Shown piece by piece: positions 34,235 through 42,942 of a stretch of 64,000 nucleotides of DNA. The position numbers and the translations under genes were made by a program. The notes under the pieces are model-generated. The model worked only from the letters and a program-made list of their open reading frames with translations. It was not told the origin of the DNA and did not search any database. The first letter of the stretch is position 1; each line of letters opens with the position of its first letter. Origin of the DNA: Myroides sp. 1354 (GTDB lineage Bacteria > Bacteroidota > Bacteroidia > Flavobacteriales > Flavobacteriaceae); contig NZ_JACAGN010000010.1 of NCBI RefSeq assembly GCF_030324495.1, positions 1 through 64,000 of the forward strand. The letters run 5' to 3'.

Positions 34235-35023
34235 TTATAAAATTTGAAAAATGATATACAAAAATGGGGCGATAAATAAGATACTGTCTAAGCGATCTAA
34301 GATACCTCCGTGTCCTGGCATGATTTTGCCACTATCTTTAACACCTGCTTCTCTTTTGAAATGCGATTCAACTAAGTCGCCAAGCGTACCAAATAATCCT
34401 ACAAAAATAGCACTTGCAATCCAAATATACACATTTAATGATGTAAAAAAGTGATTTAGTATAAGGGAAGCAATAATAGCGAATACAATTCCACCGAATA
34501 AACCTTCAATGGTTTTCTTTGGAGAAATGCGTTCAAATAGCTTGTTTTTACCGAATTTCTTTCCAACAATATAGGCAAATGTATCGTTGGTCCATACCAA
34601 GATTAAGATTCCGATGACAATTTGTGGTTGGTAACCTTCTGCCGTGTATGGAAGATGTAAAAACGCGAGAAATGTACCGATGATATACCCTAGAAAAATA
34701 ATGATTTTTACAGGCAAGCTTCGATTGGGTTTACGCGTAGTGAAAAGTTCTGCTGTAATGGCCAACAAAATTAGAAAGGTAACAATGACTATGCTTTGGA
34801 TGGGCAGTGCTACCCAATCTTGGAAAAGAGCTGCTACAGCGACTAAACTTACTCCTACGCAAAAATACTTGGATAGTTGAATGAGTTTAGCGAACTCATA
34901 AGCTGCTACGATCATAAAAAATCCAAATAGTATTTTGAAAGTTAGTGCATCATATAAAGTTGCACTTAAAAGCAGAACAATATAGATTACTCCAGATATT
35001 GTTCTTTTAACGGTTTCAGACAT
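34235..35023 (-). CDS. cdsA: phosphatidate cytidylyltransferase
   Basis: A 262-residue inner-membrane enzyme with about eight helices that makes CDP-diacylglycerol from phosphatidate and CTP. The C-terminal signature reads GDLVESHFKREAGVKDSGKI then MPGHGGILDRLDS, and RISPKKTIEGLFGG is the other conserved site. It is three bases downstream of the LUD gene and three upstream of psd, so the phospholipid genes are tightly packed. Confidence 0.96.
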   Translation of the reverse strand: MSETVKRTISGVIYIVLLLSATLYDALTFKILFGFFMIVAAYEFAKLIQLSKYFCVGVSLVAVAALFQDWVALPIQSIVIVTFLILLAITAELFTTRKPNRSLPVKIIIFLGYIIGTFLAFLHLPYTAEGYQPQIVIGILILVWTNDTFAYIVGKKFGKNKLFERISPKKTIEGLFGGIVFAIIASLILNHFFTSLNVYIWIASAIFVGLFGTLGDLVESHFKREAGVKDSGKIMPGHGGILDRLDSILFIAPFLYIIFQIL

Positions 35024-35026
35024 AAT

Positions 35027-35632
35027 TTATAGATCTTCTAATAAAAGTAAATATAAGTTTTTGGGAGATCTGCCATAGCTTAAAAAATCTTGATTGGCAG
35101 AAGGCTTGAAACAATTGATTGCCGTAATATTTGTGGGCAATGCACTGCTGTATTTTCTTTTGATTTCGCGAAGTCCGTCGCTTTTTGTACGCGTAATTTG
35201 ACTCGTTGCGGCAATGATAATCACATTGTCAGGAATTTCATGAGGTTTAAAATCTTTGAGTTGTTTGTCGCAAAATAGAATTGCGCCATCATCAGCGATT
35301 AAACTTTCACAAGAAGAAACAAAGAAAATAGGTTGTTTGGAATTGACGTAGTTGATGTTATTGTCTTTTAACAAGGCATGAAATTGCTTTTCATGCGTTA
35401 GGGCTTCTTTTTCAAACCAATCATTTTCCACTAATACATTGACAAAGGTTTCTTGTAATTCGGTTTGGGTATCACAATACAAGAATTTACCGCCGTTATT
35501 CTTAAAGTTAACAGTGAATAGGTCATCAACAGGCATAACAGTTTCTGGAAGATATTGGCTTCTTTGATCATCAGCCTCTTCGTTGCTTTGTTTTGACATA
35601 AATCCGCTAATTAACTTCTTTAGAAAGCTCAT
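35027..35632 (-). CDS. LUD-domain protein (lactate-utilisation family)
   Basis: A 201-residue protein of the LUD/YkgG-LutC family (ISVSSCESLIADDGAIL-like segment and late AATSQITRT block). LutC proteins belong to L-lactate oxidation complexes, but single LUD genes between ftsH and cdsA are standard in Flavobacteriaceae and their role there is unknown. A terminator separates it from ftsH, so it probably starts its own transcript with cdsA-psd-acbp-SOD. Confidence 0.83.
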   Translation of the reverse strand: MSFLKKLISGFMSKQSNEEADDQRSQYLPETVMPVDDLFTVNFKNNGGKFLYCDTQTELQETFVNVLVENDWFEKEALTHEKQFHALLKDNNINYVNSKQPIFFVSSCESLIADDGAILFCDKQLKDFKPHEIPDNVIIIAATSQITRTKSDGLREIKRKYSSALPTNITAINCFKPSANQDFLSYGRSPKNLYLLLLEDL

Positions 35633-35677
35633 ACGCTAAGTGTCGAAATGTATAAAATTTTATTATTTTCAAAGATA

Positions 35678-35722
35678 AAAAAAATCTTAACTTAAATGAG
35701 TCTTTAAGTTAAGATTTTTATA
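35678..35722 (-). terminator. terminator between ftsH and the LUD gene
   Basis: A stem of about 17 bp (AAATCTTAACTTAAA and its complement) with loop TGAGTC and flanking A/T runs, directly after the ftsH stop. Confidence 0.88.
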
Positions 35723-35743
35723 TTGATTCTTTACAAGGCTGTA

Positions 35744-37708
35744 TTAAGCGATTGTGTTTTCTGTATCCGTTTGAGGTTGAATCTCGTTTTCCTCTGTATT
35801 TGATTTGTCAAAAGGACGTTTACCAAAGATATTTTCTAAATCTTGTTGGAAAATTACCTCTTTCTCACAAAGTAAATCTGCTAATTGGATTAATTTGTCT
35901 TTGTGTTCAGTTAAGATAGCTTGAGCACGCTCATATTGTCCTTCAATTAGTTTCGAAATTTCTTCGTCAATTACTTTTGCTGTATCTTCCGAATAAGGTT
36001 TACTGAAGTTGTATTCACTTTGACCTGATGAATCATAGTACGTAATGTTTCCTAACTTTTCGTTTAAACCATAAATCGTCACCATAGCTCTTGCTTGTTT
36101 CGCTACTTTTTCAAGGTCACTTAAAGCACCAGTTGAGATTTTGTCAAAGACAATTTTCTCTGCTGCACGTCCACCCATTGTAGCACACATCTCATCTAAC
36201 ATTTGTTCAGTGCGTACAATTTGTCTTTCAGCTGGTAAATACCAAGCCGCACCCAAACTTTGTCCACGAGGAACGATGGTTACTTTTACAAGTGGAGCTG
36301 CGTGTTCACACATCCAACTTACTGTAGCATGACCTGCTTCGTGAATGGCAATTGCATATTTTTCCTCAACTGTAATGATTTTGTTTTTCTTCTCCAGACC
36401 ACCGATGATTCGGTCTACTGCGTCTAAGAAGTCTTGCATATCTACTTCTTTCTTGTCTTTACGAGCTGCTGTTAAAGCCGCTTCGTTACAAACGTTTGCA
36501 ATATCTGCTCCAGAGAATCCTGGTGTTTGTTTAGCTAAGAAATCAATATCTAAATTGTCGACTCTCTTGATGTTGCGTAGGTGAACATTGAAAATAGCTT
36601 CTCTTTCTTTTACATCCGGAAGATCAACGTAAATCTGTCTGTCAAAACGTCCTGCACGTAAAAGCGCTTTATCCAAAATCTCTGCGCGGTTGGTTGCTGC
36701 TAATACGATAACATTTGTATGAGAACCAAAACCATCCATTTCTGTTAGTAATTGGTTTAATGTATTTTCTCTTTCGTCATTAGATCCAGAGAAATTACTT
36801 TTTCCACGCGCTCTACCTACAGCATCAATCTCATCGATGAAAATGATAGCTGGTGATTTTTCTTTCGCTTGTTTGAACAAGTCACGTACACGTGAAGCAC
36901 CAACTCCAACAAACATCTCAACAAAATCAGAACCTGATAAAGAAAAGAAAGGTACTTTTGCTTCACCTGCCACTGCTTTCGCTAACAATGTTTTACCTGT
37001 TCCTGGAGGTCCTACTAAAAGGGCTCCTTTTGGTATTTTTCCTCCAATAGAGGTGTATTTTTCAGGGTTCTTTAAGAACTCTACAATCTCTACGATCTCT
37101 TCTTTTGCTCCTTCTAATCCAGCAACATCACTGAACGTTACTTTGATGTCATTCTTCTCATCAAAAAGCTTGGCTTTTGATTTTCCGATGGAGAAAATCT
37201 GCCCGCCACCGCCAGCACCGCCACCACCAGTCATTCTTCTCATCATGAATAACCAGAATCCAATGATAATGATGATAGGAAGGAAACTAATAAAATAATC
37301 TCCCCAATTGCTTTCAGCTTCCGATTTGTATTCTACTAATTTGCCTTCTCCTGCAGCCTCGTCTAATTTCTTTTGGAAAATCTCAGAGTTACCGATTTCA
37401 GTTACAAATTGTGGACCTGTACTTTCTTTGCCTAGGATTGATTTTCGTTGTAATTCTTCAAAGTCTTTACTCTGTAAAGCATCTTTCGTCAAATATACCT
37501 TAGCAACAGAACGATTAAATTCTACTTTTTCAACTTTCCCCTCTTTTAGGTAGTCGAAAAATTTAGAAAGACTCAGCTGTTTGGAATCTCCAACGCCGCT
37601 GCCGTTCGATAAAAAGTTTATAACCAATACGATAACCACAATGCTCGCGTATAAAATCCACGGGCTAAATTTGGGTTTGTTTTGGTTTGGTTTTATGTTT
37701 CCCGCCAT
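35744..37708 (-). CDS. ftsH: ATP-dependent zinc metalloprotease FtsH
   Basis: A 654-residue inner-membrane AAA+ protease. Two transmembrane helices (about 16-34 and 140-157) flank a periplasmic domain; a Gly-rich linker ([10 protein letters not shown]) leads to the AAA domain with GPPGTGKT near 231 and [14 protein letters not shown] region [14 protein letters not shown], and zinc site HEAGH near 456. It degrades unassembled membrane proteins and regulators. It follows rsfS by 19 bp, as in other flavobacteria. The C-terminus is Glu/Asn/Thr-rich. Confidence 0.98.
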   Translation of the reverse strand: MAGNIKPNQNKPKFSPWILYASIVVIVLVINFLSNGSGVGDSKQLSLSKFFDYLKEGKVEKVEFNRSVAKVYLTKDALQSKDFEELQRKSILGKESTGPQFVTEIGNSEIFQKKLDEAAGEGKLVEYKSEAESNWGDYFISFLPIIIIIGFWLFMMRRMTGGGGAGGGGQIFSIGKSKAKLFDEKNDIKVTFSDVAGLEGAKEEIVEIVEFLKNPEKYTSIGGKIPKGALLVGPPGTGKTLLAKAVAGEAKVPFFSLSGSDFVEMFVGVGASRVRDLFKQAKEKSPAIIFIDEIDAVGRARGKSNFSGSNDERENTLNQLLTEMDGFGSHTNVIVLAATNRAEILDKALLRAGRFDRQIYVDLPDVKEREAIFNVHLRNIKRVDNLDIDFLAKQTPGFSGADIANVCNEAALTAARKDKKEVDMQDFLDAVDRIIGGLEKKNKIITVEEKYAIAIHEAGHATVSWMCEHAAPLVKVTIVPRGQSLGAAWYLPAERQIVRTEQMLDEMCATMGGRAAEKIVFDKISTGALSDLEKVAKQARAMVTIYGLNEKLGNITYYDSSGQSEYNFSKPYSEDTAKVIDEEISKLIEGQYERAQAILTEHKDKLIQLADLLCEKEVIFQQDLENIFGKRPFDKSNTEENEIQPQTDTENTIA

Positions 37709-37727
37709 GAAGAATAAATTTTAAAGT

Positions 37728-38099
37728 TTAGTATTGGCTGTTGATATTCGTAATCTTTGCGTCTCCCCACAAGCTCTCTAAGTTGTAAAATTCGCGTATA
37801 GATTTTTGAAATACGTGTACTACAACATTGATGTAGTCCATTAAAATCCATTCTGCATTAATCTCACCTTCAACATGCCAAGGTTTGTCGTGTAATTCCT
37901 TTGATACAATTTTTTGAACGGAACCTGCAATCGCATTGACCTGCGTATTCGAATTCCCATCGCATATGATGAAATAATCACAAGGTGTGTTATCTATTTC
38001 TCTTAAATCTAAAATCGTCGTATTTTCCCCTTTTACAGCTTCAATTCCTTTGATAATATTAGCAATCAATTCGTCGTTGTTGATAGTTTTGTTTGTCAT
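37728..38099 (-). CDS. rsfS: ribosome silencing factor
   Basis: A 123-residue RsfS/DUF143 protein: DLREIDNTPCDYFIICDGNS, DKPWHVEGE and EWILMDYINVVVHVFQ are family motifs. It binds L14 of the 50S subunit and blocks subunit joining in starvation. First gene before ftsH and divergent from birA. Confidence 0.96.
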   Translation of the reverse strand: MTNKTINNDELIANIIKGIEAVKGENTTILDLREIDNTPCDYFIICDGNSNTQVNAIAGSVQKIVSKELHDKPWHVEGEINAEWILMDYINVVVHVFQKSIREFYNLESLWGDAKITNINSQY

Positions 38100-38201
38100 T
38101 TATTGATTTTATCTAAATTTCTTCAAGTTAACAAAAATATGTTTCCTAATTTTGGGTTCAAATATAGTGAATCGCTTCTGATTAGACTACAATAATTTTA
38201 T

Positions 38202-38933
38202 ATGAATATCATCAAACTCGATGCCATTGCGTCTACAAATACTTATTTAAGAGAGATGTTAACAACTTGTGATTTAGAAAACTTCACGACAATAGTCGCT
38301 GAAAATCAATTTGCAGGAAAGGGACAACGAGGGACAACTTGGTTGTCAGAAGCGGGTAGTAACTTGACCTTTAGTGTGTTGATGAAGAGTAAGCCGGAGG
38401 CAATTGCTAGTGTTTTTGATTTGAATGCTATGATTGCTTTATGCGTAGCAACCACTTTAAAAAAAATAACATATCTGCCATTTTTTATTAAATGGCCAAA
38501 TGACATTTTGTCTGCAAATAAGAAAATTTGTGGCATATTGGTCGAAAACATCATCAGGGCCAATGGCGAAATTTTTTCGATTGTTGGCATTGGGGTGAAT
38601 GTTAATCAGCGTCATTTTCCAGAAGGAAGTAACGGAAGCTCTTTGGCTTTATTAACTGGAGCGAAAAAAGACAAAGATGAACTACTCCAAGCCTTACTTG
38701 ATGCATTAAAGGAAGGATATAACGCCTTGGAGGAAGGACAGGCTGATGAGCTTTGGAAAGCATATAAAGCGCTGTTATATCGAAGAGATGTCGTTTCATC
38801 TTTTGAAAAACCCAACGGGTATCGCTTCAACGCAATTATAAGAGATGTAACACCTTATGGTAAATTAGTGGTTGAAGTAGAAAATCAAAAACAAGAGGAA
38901 TTTGCCTTAAAAGAGATTCGGTTACTGTATTAG
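38202..38933 (+). CDS. birA: biotin--[acetyl-CoA-carboxylase] ligase
   Basis: A 243-residue BirA lacking the N-terminal DNA-binding domain, so a pure ligase. Motifs: the dinucleotide/biotin loop AGKGQRGTTW, FFIKWPNDIL and KKICGILVENI, and GIGVNVNQ. It attaches biotin to the AccB carrier of acetyl-CoA carboxylase, the enzyme whose AccA subunit is encoded at 29457. Divergent from rsfS, with about 100 bp between. Confidence 0.95.
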   Translation: MNIIKLDAIASTNTYLREMLTTCDLENFTTIVAENQFAGKGQRGTTWLSEAGSNLTFSVLMKSKPEAIASVFDLNAMIALCVATTLKKITYLPFFIKWPNDILSANKKICGILVENIIRANGEIFSIVGIGVNVNQRHFPEGSNGSSLALLTGAKKDKDELLQALLDALKEGYNALEEGQADELWKAYKALLYRRDVVSSFEKPNGYRFNAIIRDVTPYGKLVVEVENQKQEEFALKEIRLLY

Positions 38934-38964
38934 TTCAAAATAAAGGAAACCTTTATTCTGAACT
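38932..38964. terminator. two-way terminator between birA and msrB
   Basis: A 15-bp stem with one mismatch (AGTTCAAAATAAAGG / CCTTTATTCTGAACT) and a 3-nt loop between convergent genes. Confidence 0.8.
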
Positions 38965-38970
38965 AGTATT

Positions 38971-39363
38971 TTATTTTTCGTGTGTAATGGAAATCGAATT
39001 GATGCAATAGCGATGTCCTGTCGTCTCTTGTGGGCCATCGGGAAATACATGACCTAAATGTCCATTACAGTTGGAACACACCACTTCAACACGCACCATA
39101 CCGTGAGATAAATCTTTGATGTATGTTACACTTCCTTCAATGGCTTGATCAAAAGAAGGCCAGCCACAATGGGAGTTGAATTTCGTTTGTGCGTCAAATA
39201 AAAGTTGACCACAACCTGCACAATGGTAGTGTCCAGCTTCGTAGAAGTCATTGTAAATTCCTGTAAAAGGACGTTCTGTTCCTTTCTCTCTTAAAACGTA
39301 GAATTGTTCCTCTGACAGGATCTCTTTCCACTCTTGTTCTGTTGTATTTTTATCTTTTTTCAT
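38971..39363 (-). CDS. msrB: peptide-methionine (R)-S-oxide reductase
   Basis: A 130-residue MsrB. Two zinc CxxC pairs (CAGC and CSNC), the GHLGHVFPDGP loop and catalytic Cys in GHRYCINS are present. It repairs methionine-R-sulfoxide in proteins. There is no signal peptide, so it is cytoplasmic. Followed upstream at 27 bp by the hydrolase gene on the same strand. Confidence 0.96.
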   Translation of the reverse strand: MKKDKNTTEQEWKEILSEEQFYVLREKGTERPFTGIYNDFYEAGHYHCAGCGQLLFDAQTKFNSHCGWPSFDQAIEGSVTYIKDLSHGMVRVEVVCSNCNGHLGHVFPDGPQETTGHRYCINSISITHEK

Positions 39364-39390
39364 ATGGGATATATTGAGCAGGGCTTGTCT

Positions 39391-40263
39391 TTATTCTTGG
39401 GTGAAATCTCGAATGCGTTCGATGACTTTCTTATCTCCTAAAATCTTGCGATGTCCGAGTCCACTCGTAACCATCAATTGACTGTTTACGGCATGCTTTT
39501 TAATTTGGTAAGCTGCTTTTATGGGAACGTCAACATCGTCCTCGTCGTGTATAATTAACAAGGGAATGTCGATTTGTTCTGCTGCTAAGTGCACGCAATA
39601 ACTATCCATGGTGCGATTGAATTGTTTTTCAAAACGCATTTTTATAATTTCTGCAATTCGCGGTTTCAGTTGAAGTTGTTTAATAAAATCTTCAATGACA
39701 TCTTGTACAACATCTCCACTGCCAATGATAATTGCCTTTTTAGCTTTGAGTCCATCGCGCAAAGCGTTCATCGTTGTCATTCCCCCAAGTGAATGTCCAA
39801 CTACTAAATCAAACGGACCAAATTGCTTCTCAATTTCAAAAGCTGAAGCAATAAATTCCGTTAAATTTGTTTTAGTCTTCGGTGAAAAACCATGTCCTGG
39901 CGCATCAAAACTCACAATGTCATAGCCTTGGCGAATTAGAATATTGGCGATAGTTACCAATTGCGTACCTCGACCATTCCAGCCGTGAATCAACAAGGCT
40001 TTTTTATTCGCTTTTTTGTTGATGCCATATTCATACATTACAATGTCCTTTTTGATGGCATTGACGTATAATTTGCTGCGTTTGCTTTTGGCGAGCATTT
40101 CTTTTTCTCGCTTCGGTGTTTTGAATTTTATAGGAGTGATAAAGAGATTCTGTGCGAATTTAGCCGCTAAGGGAAGGGATAAAAATTGTAAAAATTTACC
40201 CGTCCAAATAATAGACTTAGGTACTTCTAATGAATGTTTTGCTTTTTTAGAATTGTCTTGCAT
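39391..40263 (-). CDS. alpha/beta-hydrolase
   Basis: A 290-residue hydrolase. Nucleophile elbow GHSLGG, oxyanion strand LLIHGWNGRGTQ, acid loop IHDEDDVDVP and the C-terminal catalytic His in GLGHRKIL form a complete triad. No lid domain specific to a known lipase is obvious; esterase or lipase activity on small acyl substrates is likely. There is no signal peptide, but the N-terminus is basic and amphipathic. Confidence 0.88.
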   Translation of the reverse strand: MQDNSKKAKHSLEVPKSIIWTGKFLQFLSLPLAAKFAQNLFITPIKFKTPKREKEMLAKSKRSKLYVNAIKKDIVMYEYGINKKANKKALLIHGWNGRGTQLVTIANILIRQGYDIVSFDAPGHGFSPKTKTNLTEFIASAFEIEKQFGPFDLVVGHSLGGMTTMNALRDGLKAKKAIIIGSGDVVQDVIEDFIKQLQLKPRIAEIIKMRFEKQFNRTMDSYCVHLAAEQIDIPLLIIHDEDDVDVPIKAAYQIKKHAVNSQLMVTSGLGHRKILGDKKVIERIRDFTQE

Positions 40264-40304
40264 GAGTTAAAAACATTTCAAACAAAAGTACAAAATATAT
40301 TGGG

Positions 40305-40445
40305 AGGGTGTTTTTGTTTTTGCTTTTTTGCTTTTCTGTGTTTTTGTTTTTCTGTGTTTTTGTTTTTCTGTGTTTTTGTTTTTCTGTGTTTTTGTGTTTT
40401 TGTTTTTCTGTGTTTTTGCTTTTCTGTGTTTTTGTTTTTTCGTGC
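40305..40445. repeat. 16-bp T-rich tandem repeat
   Basis: Repeated TGTTTTTGTTTTTCTG-type units, about eight degenerate copies. The complementary CAAAAACAC motif decorates many spacers of this window. Overlapping open frames give only Phe/Val/Cys/Leu peptides. Confidence 0.9.
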
Positions 40446-40464
40446 GGATATTCTTTCTCTATAA

Positions 40465-41010
40465 TCTTCTTCTCGTTGAAAGGGGAACTATCTAATTAAG
40501 ATTAGACTAAACAAAAAAGCAACTATCGAAAAAACAAAAAAGCATAAAGGCATTTTTGCTTTTCTGTGTTTTTGGTTTTTTGTAAAATGTCTTTATATAT
40601 ATAGAATCTCCTTCTTGTTGAAAGGAAAAACACTTAATCAAGACGAAACTAAACAAAAAAGCAAAGAACAAAAAAACGAAAAAGCTTTTTTGTGGGTTGT
40701 TTTTTCGTACGGATCCTCTTTGCTTGTAAATTTTCTTCTCGTTAGAAGGAAAAACATTTAATCAAGACGAAACTAAACAAAAAGGCAACCATCAAAAAAG
40801 CATAAAGGCATTTTTGCTTTTCTGTGTTTTTGCTTTTTTGTAAAATGTCTTTTTATATATAGAATCTCCTTCTCGTTAGAAGGAAAAACACTTAATCAAG
40901 ACGAAACTAAACAAAAAAGCAAAGAACAAAAAAACGAAAAAGCTTTTTTGTGGGTTGTTTTTTCGTACGGATTCTCTTTGCTTGTAAATTTCCTTCTTGT
41001 TGAAAGAAAA
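40465..41010. repeat. alternating repeat field, left part
   Basis: Four to five units of about 125-140 bp each begin with a CTTCTCGTTAGAAGGAAAAA-type boundary (about 40469, 40611, 40735, 40869 and a partial near 40992), followed by a shared AATCAAGACGAAACTAAAC core. Two unit types alternate: one has GCATAAAGGCATTTTTGC, the other CGAAAAAGCTTTTTTGTGGG; each can form a hairpin. No gene lies in it. Confidence 0.9.
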
Positions 41011-41070
41011 ACGCACTTTTGGAATAAGTTTTGTATGAATAACGATGTTTAATTTCAATATTATCTAGTT

Positions 41071-41430
41071 ATGCATGTTTTTTATTTTGAAAAGCTTCTA
41101 GTGTGGCAAAATGCTAGAAATGTAACTAAGGATATTTATCTTGTCACAAGAAAATTTTCCGTTGATGAAAAGTTCGGTTTAGTGTCTCAACTGCGACGTG
41201 CTATCGCTAGTGTGGCTTCAAATGTTGCAGAAGGTATGTCTCGATCAACAAATAAAGATAGATTACGTATGATAAATATATCTTATTCTTCAGCTATAGA
41301 AGTGATTAATTTTTTAATTCTAAGTTTAGATTTAGGTTTTATAACGGAAGAGGAATATCGAGAACTCAGACAAAAAATCGAATTAATTACAAATCAATTA
41401 CAAAGTTTAGGTAAGAAGCTGAAGGAGTAA
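41071..41430 (+). CDS. four-helix-bundle protein (S23/IVP family)
   Basis: A 119-residue protein of the S23 or 23S-rRNA-intervening-sequence family: FEKLLVWQNARNVTKDIY, a helix pair around FSVDEKFGLVSQLRRA, the hallmark SVASNVAEGMSRST, and a C-terminal ITNQLQSLGKKL helix. Relatives are encoded in 23S rRNA insertions and in many bacterial intergenic sites, and they share the fold of the Avd protein of diversity-generating retroelements. Its molecular role is unknown. It is flanked on both sides by copies of the same repeat unit, as if gene and repeats travel together. Confidence 0.9.
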   Translation: MHVFYFEKLLVWQNARNVTKDIYLVTRKFSVDEKFGLVSQLRRAIASVASNVAEGMSRSTNKDRLRMINISYSSAIEVINFLILSLDLGFITEEEYRELRQKIELITNQLQSLGKKLKE

Positions 41431-41489
41431 CTATCGTAAAGGTTTTTTTGTTTTTTTGTAGGTTGTATTTTCGTAAGATGGTTCTTTGT

Positions 41490-41870
41490 ATGTACAATCA
41501 CCTTTTTGTTGAAAGGGAAAACATTTAATCAAGACGAAACTAAACAAAAAATCAACTATCGAAAAAGCATAAAGGCATTTTTGCTTTTCTGTGTTTTTGT
41601 TTTTTCGTGCGGATCCTCTTTGCTTGTAGATTTCCTTCTCGTTAAAAGGAAAAACACTTACTCAAGACGAAACTAAACAAAAAATCAACCACCGAAAAAG
41701 CAAAAAAGCTTTTTTGTGAGTTGTTTTTTCGTGCGGATCCTCTTTGCTTGTAAATTTTCTTCTCGTTAGAAGGAAAAACACTTACTCAAGACGAAACTAA
41801 ACAAAAAATCAACCACCGAAAAAGCAAAAAAGCAAAGAACAAAAAAGCAAAAAAAAAACAAAGAACAAAA
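41490..41870. repeat. alternating repeat field, right part
   Basis: Three further units of the family seen at 40465-41010 (boundaries near 41501, 41635 and 41758), with the same AAGACGAAACTAAAC core and GGATCCTCTTTGCTTGTA ends, followed by low-complexity CAAAAAAGCAAA sequence. Confidence 0.9.
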
Positions 41871-41918
41871 GAGTAAAAAAACAAATCGAAACGAAGTGAA
41901 AATCGAAACGCAGTGAAG

Positions 41919-42000
41919 ATTCATCGAACACCAAAACCAATATAAACTCTGTGAGATATATTCATCGAATACCAAAACAAAATATAAACCTAGTGAGATA
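41919..42000. repeat. 41-bp minisatellite, two units
   Basis: Two units starting ATTCATCGAA at 41919 and 41960 (period 41), preceded by two 17-bp AAATCGAAACG units. Same family as the arrays near 48.2-48.9 kb. Confidence 0.93.
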
Positions 42001-42062
42001 AAAAAGCCCTTTCCTTTTGTTAAACATAAAGGAATAGTTTTATTTTTGAAGAAAAAAATAGG

Positions 42063-42872
42063 ATGAGAAAACTAGTTTTAACTTTAGGTGTACTTCTTTT
42101 GCTAAGTGGTTGTAAGACAAATCCATTTAGTGGAAAAAGTACGATGGCGTTTGTATCGGATGCTTCTTTATTTCCGTCGTCTTTTCAACAGTACGGAGAG
42201 TTTTTAAAAGAGCACAAAGTAATTAAAGGAACAAAAGATGCGAAGCGCATAGAAGATATTGGAAATAAAATTCGAATTGCTGCTGAAAAATGGTTGACAG
42301 CAAATGGGTATCCGACTTATCTACAGGATTACCGTTGGGAGTACAATTTAGTAGATGATAAAGAAGTAAATGCTTGGTGTATGCCTGGAGGGAAAATTGT
42401 TTTCTTTACGGGGATTTTACCTATTTGTCAAACCGATGCTGGGATTGCTACAGTGATGGGACATGAGGTGTCACATGCTTTAGCAAATCACGGACAGCAA
42501 CGCATGAGTGCGGCGATGTTGCAACAAGCCGCAGCGATGGGGTTAGATGCTGCTACAGCAAGTAGTAAAGAGTCGACCAAACAAGCGTTAGGAATGGCCT
42601 TTGGATTGGGAAGTCAATATGGAGTGATGTTGCCTTTTAGTAGAAGCAATGAAACTGAAGCGGATAAAATTGGATTAACGTTAATGGCGATTGCGGGATA
42701 CAACCCCGATGAAGCGGTATCGTTTTGGAGTCGTATGGCAGCGAATAGCGGAGGAGGAGGGGGATCTTCTTTCTTGAGTACACACCCGTCTAATCAGGAG
42801 CGTATTGATAATTTGAAGAAATTGATTCCTGCAGCCAAAGCAGAAGCAGCGAAATTCGGTGTAACATTTTAA
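42063..42872 (+). CDS. M48-family zinc metalloprotease lipoprotein
   Basis: A 269-residue secreted protease: lipobox Cys17 (LLLLSGCKT) anchors it, probably at the periplasmic face of the outer membrane. The zinc site is H134-E-V-S-H138 and the third ligand lies in SNETEADKIG near 201; STHPSNQERI is the conserved C-terminal motif of LoiP/YcaL/BepA-type proteases, which remove misassembled outer-membrane proteins. Unlike htpX in this window, it has no membrane helices beyond the signal. A single-gene unit. Confidence 0.92.
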   Translation: MRKLVLTLGVLLLLSGCKTNPFSGKSTMAFVSDASLFPSSFQQYGEFLKEHKVIKGTKDAKRIEDIGNKIRIAAEKWLTANGYPTYLQDYRWEYNLVDDKEVNAWCMPGGKIVFFTGILPICQTDAGIATVMGHEVSHALANHGQQRMSAAMLQQAAAMGLDAATASSKESTKQALGMAFGLGSQYGVMLPFSRSNETEADKIGLTLMAIAGYNPDEAVSFWSRMAANSGGGGGSSFLSTHPSNQERIDNLKKLIPAAKAEAAKFGVTF

Positions 42873-42875
42873 AAT

Positions 42876-42918
42876 AAAATAGAAAAAGCGACCTACTCTA
42901 GGTGGCTTTTTCTATTTT
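42876..42918 (+). terminator. terminator of the M48 lipoprotein gene
   Basis: A 14-bp perfect stem (AAAATAGAAAAAGC / GCTTTTTCTATTTT), extended by ACCT/AGGT after a one-base mismatch, and a T-run. Confidence 0.9.
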
Positions 42919-42942
42919 AGTAGGCTATTTAGACGCTATAGT

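Noticed and set aside
40234..40499. Open frames rich in Phe, Cys, Leu and Val
   Set aside because: They are translations of the T-rich 16-bp repeat.
40465..41870. Regularly spaced repeats suggesting CRISPR
   Set aside because: Spacers are themselves repeated, the units are over 120 bp and no cas gene is present.
41766..41975. Small frames with similar sequences (for example FDEYISQSLYWFWCSMN) here and at 47910-48897
   Set aside because: Their mutual similarity comes from the 41-bp and 17-bp repeats read on the minus strand, not from a gene family.
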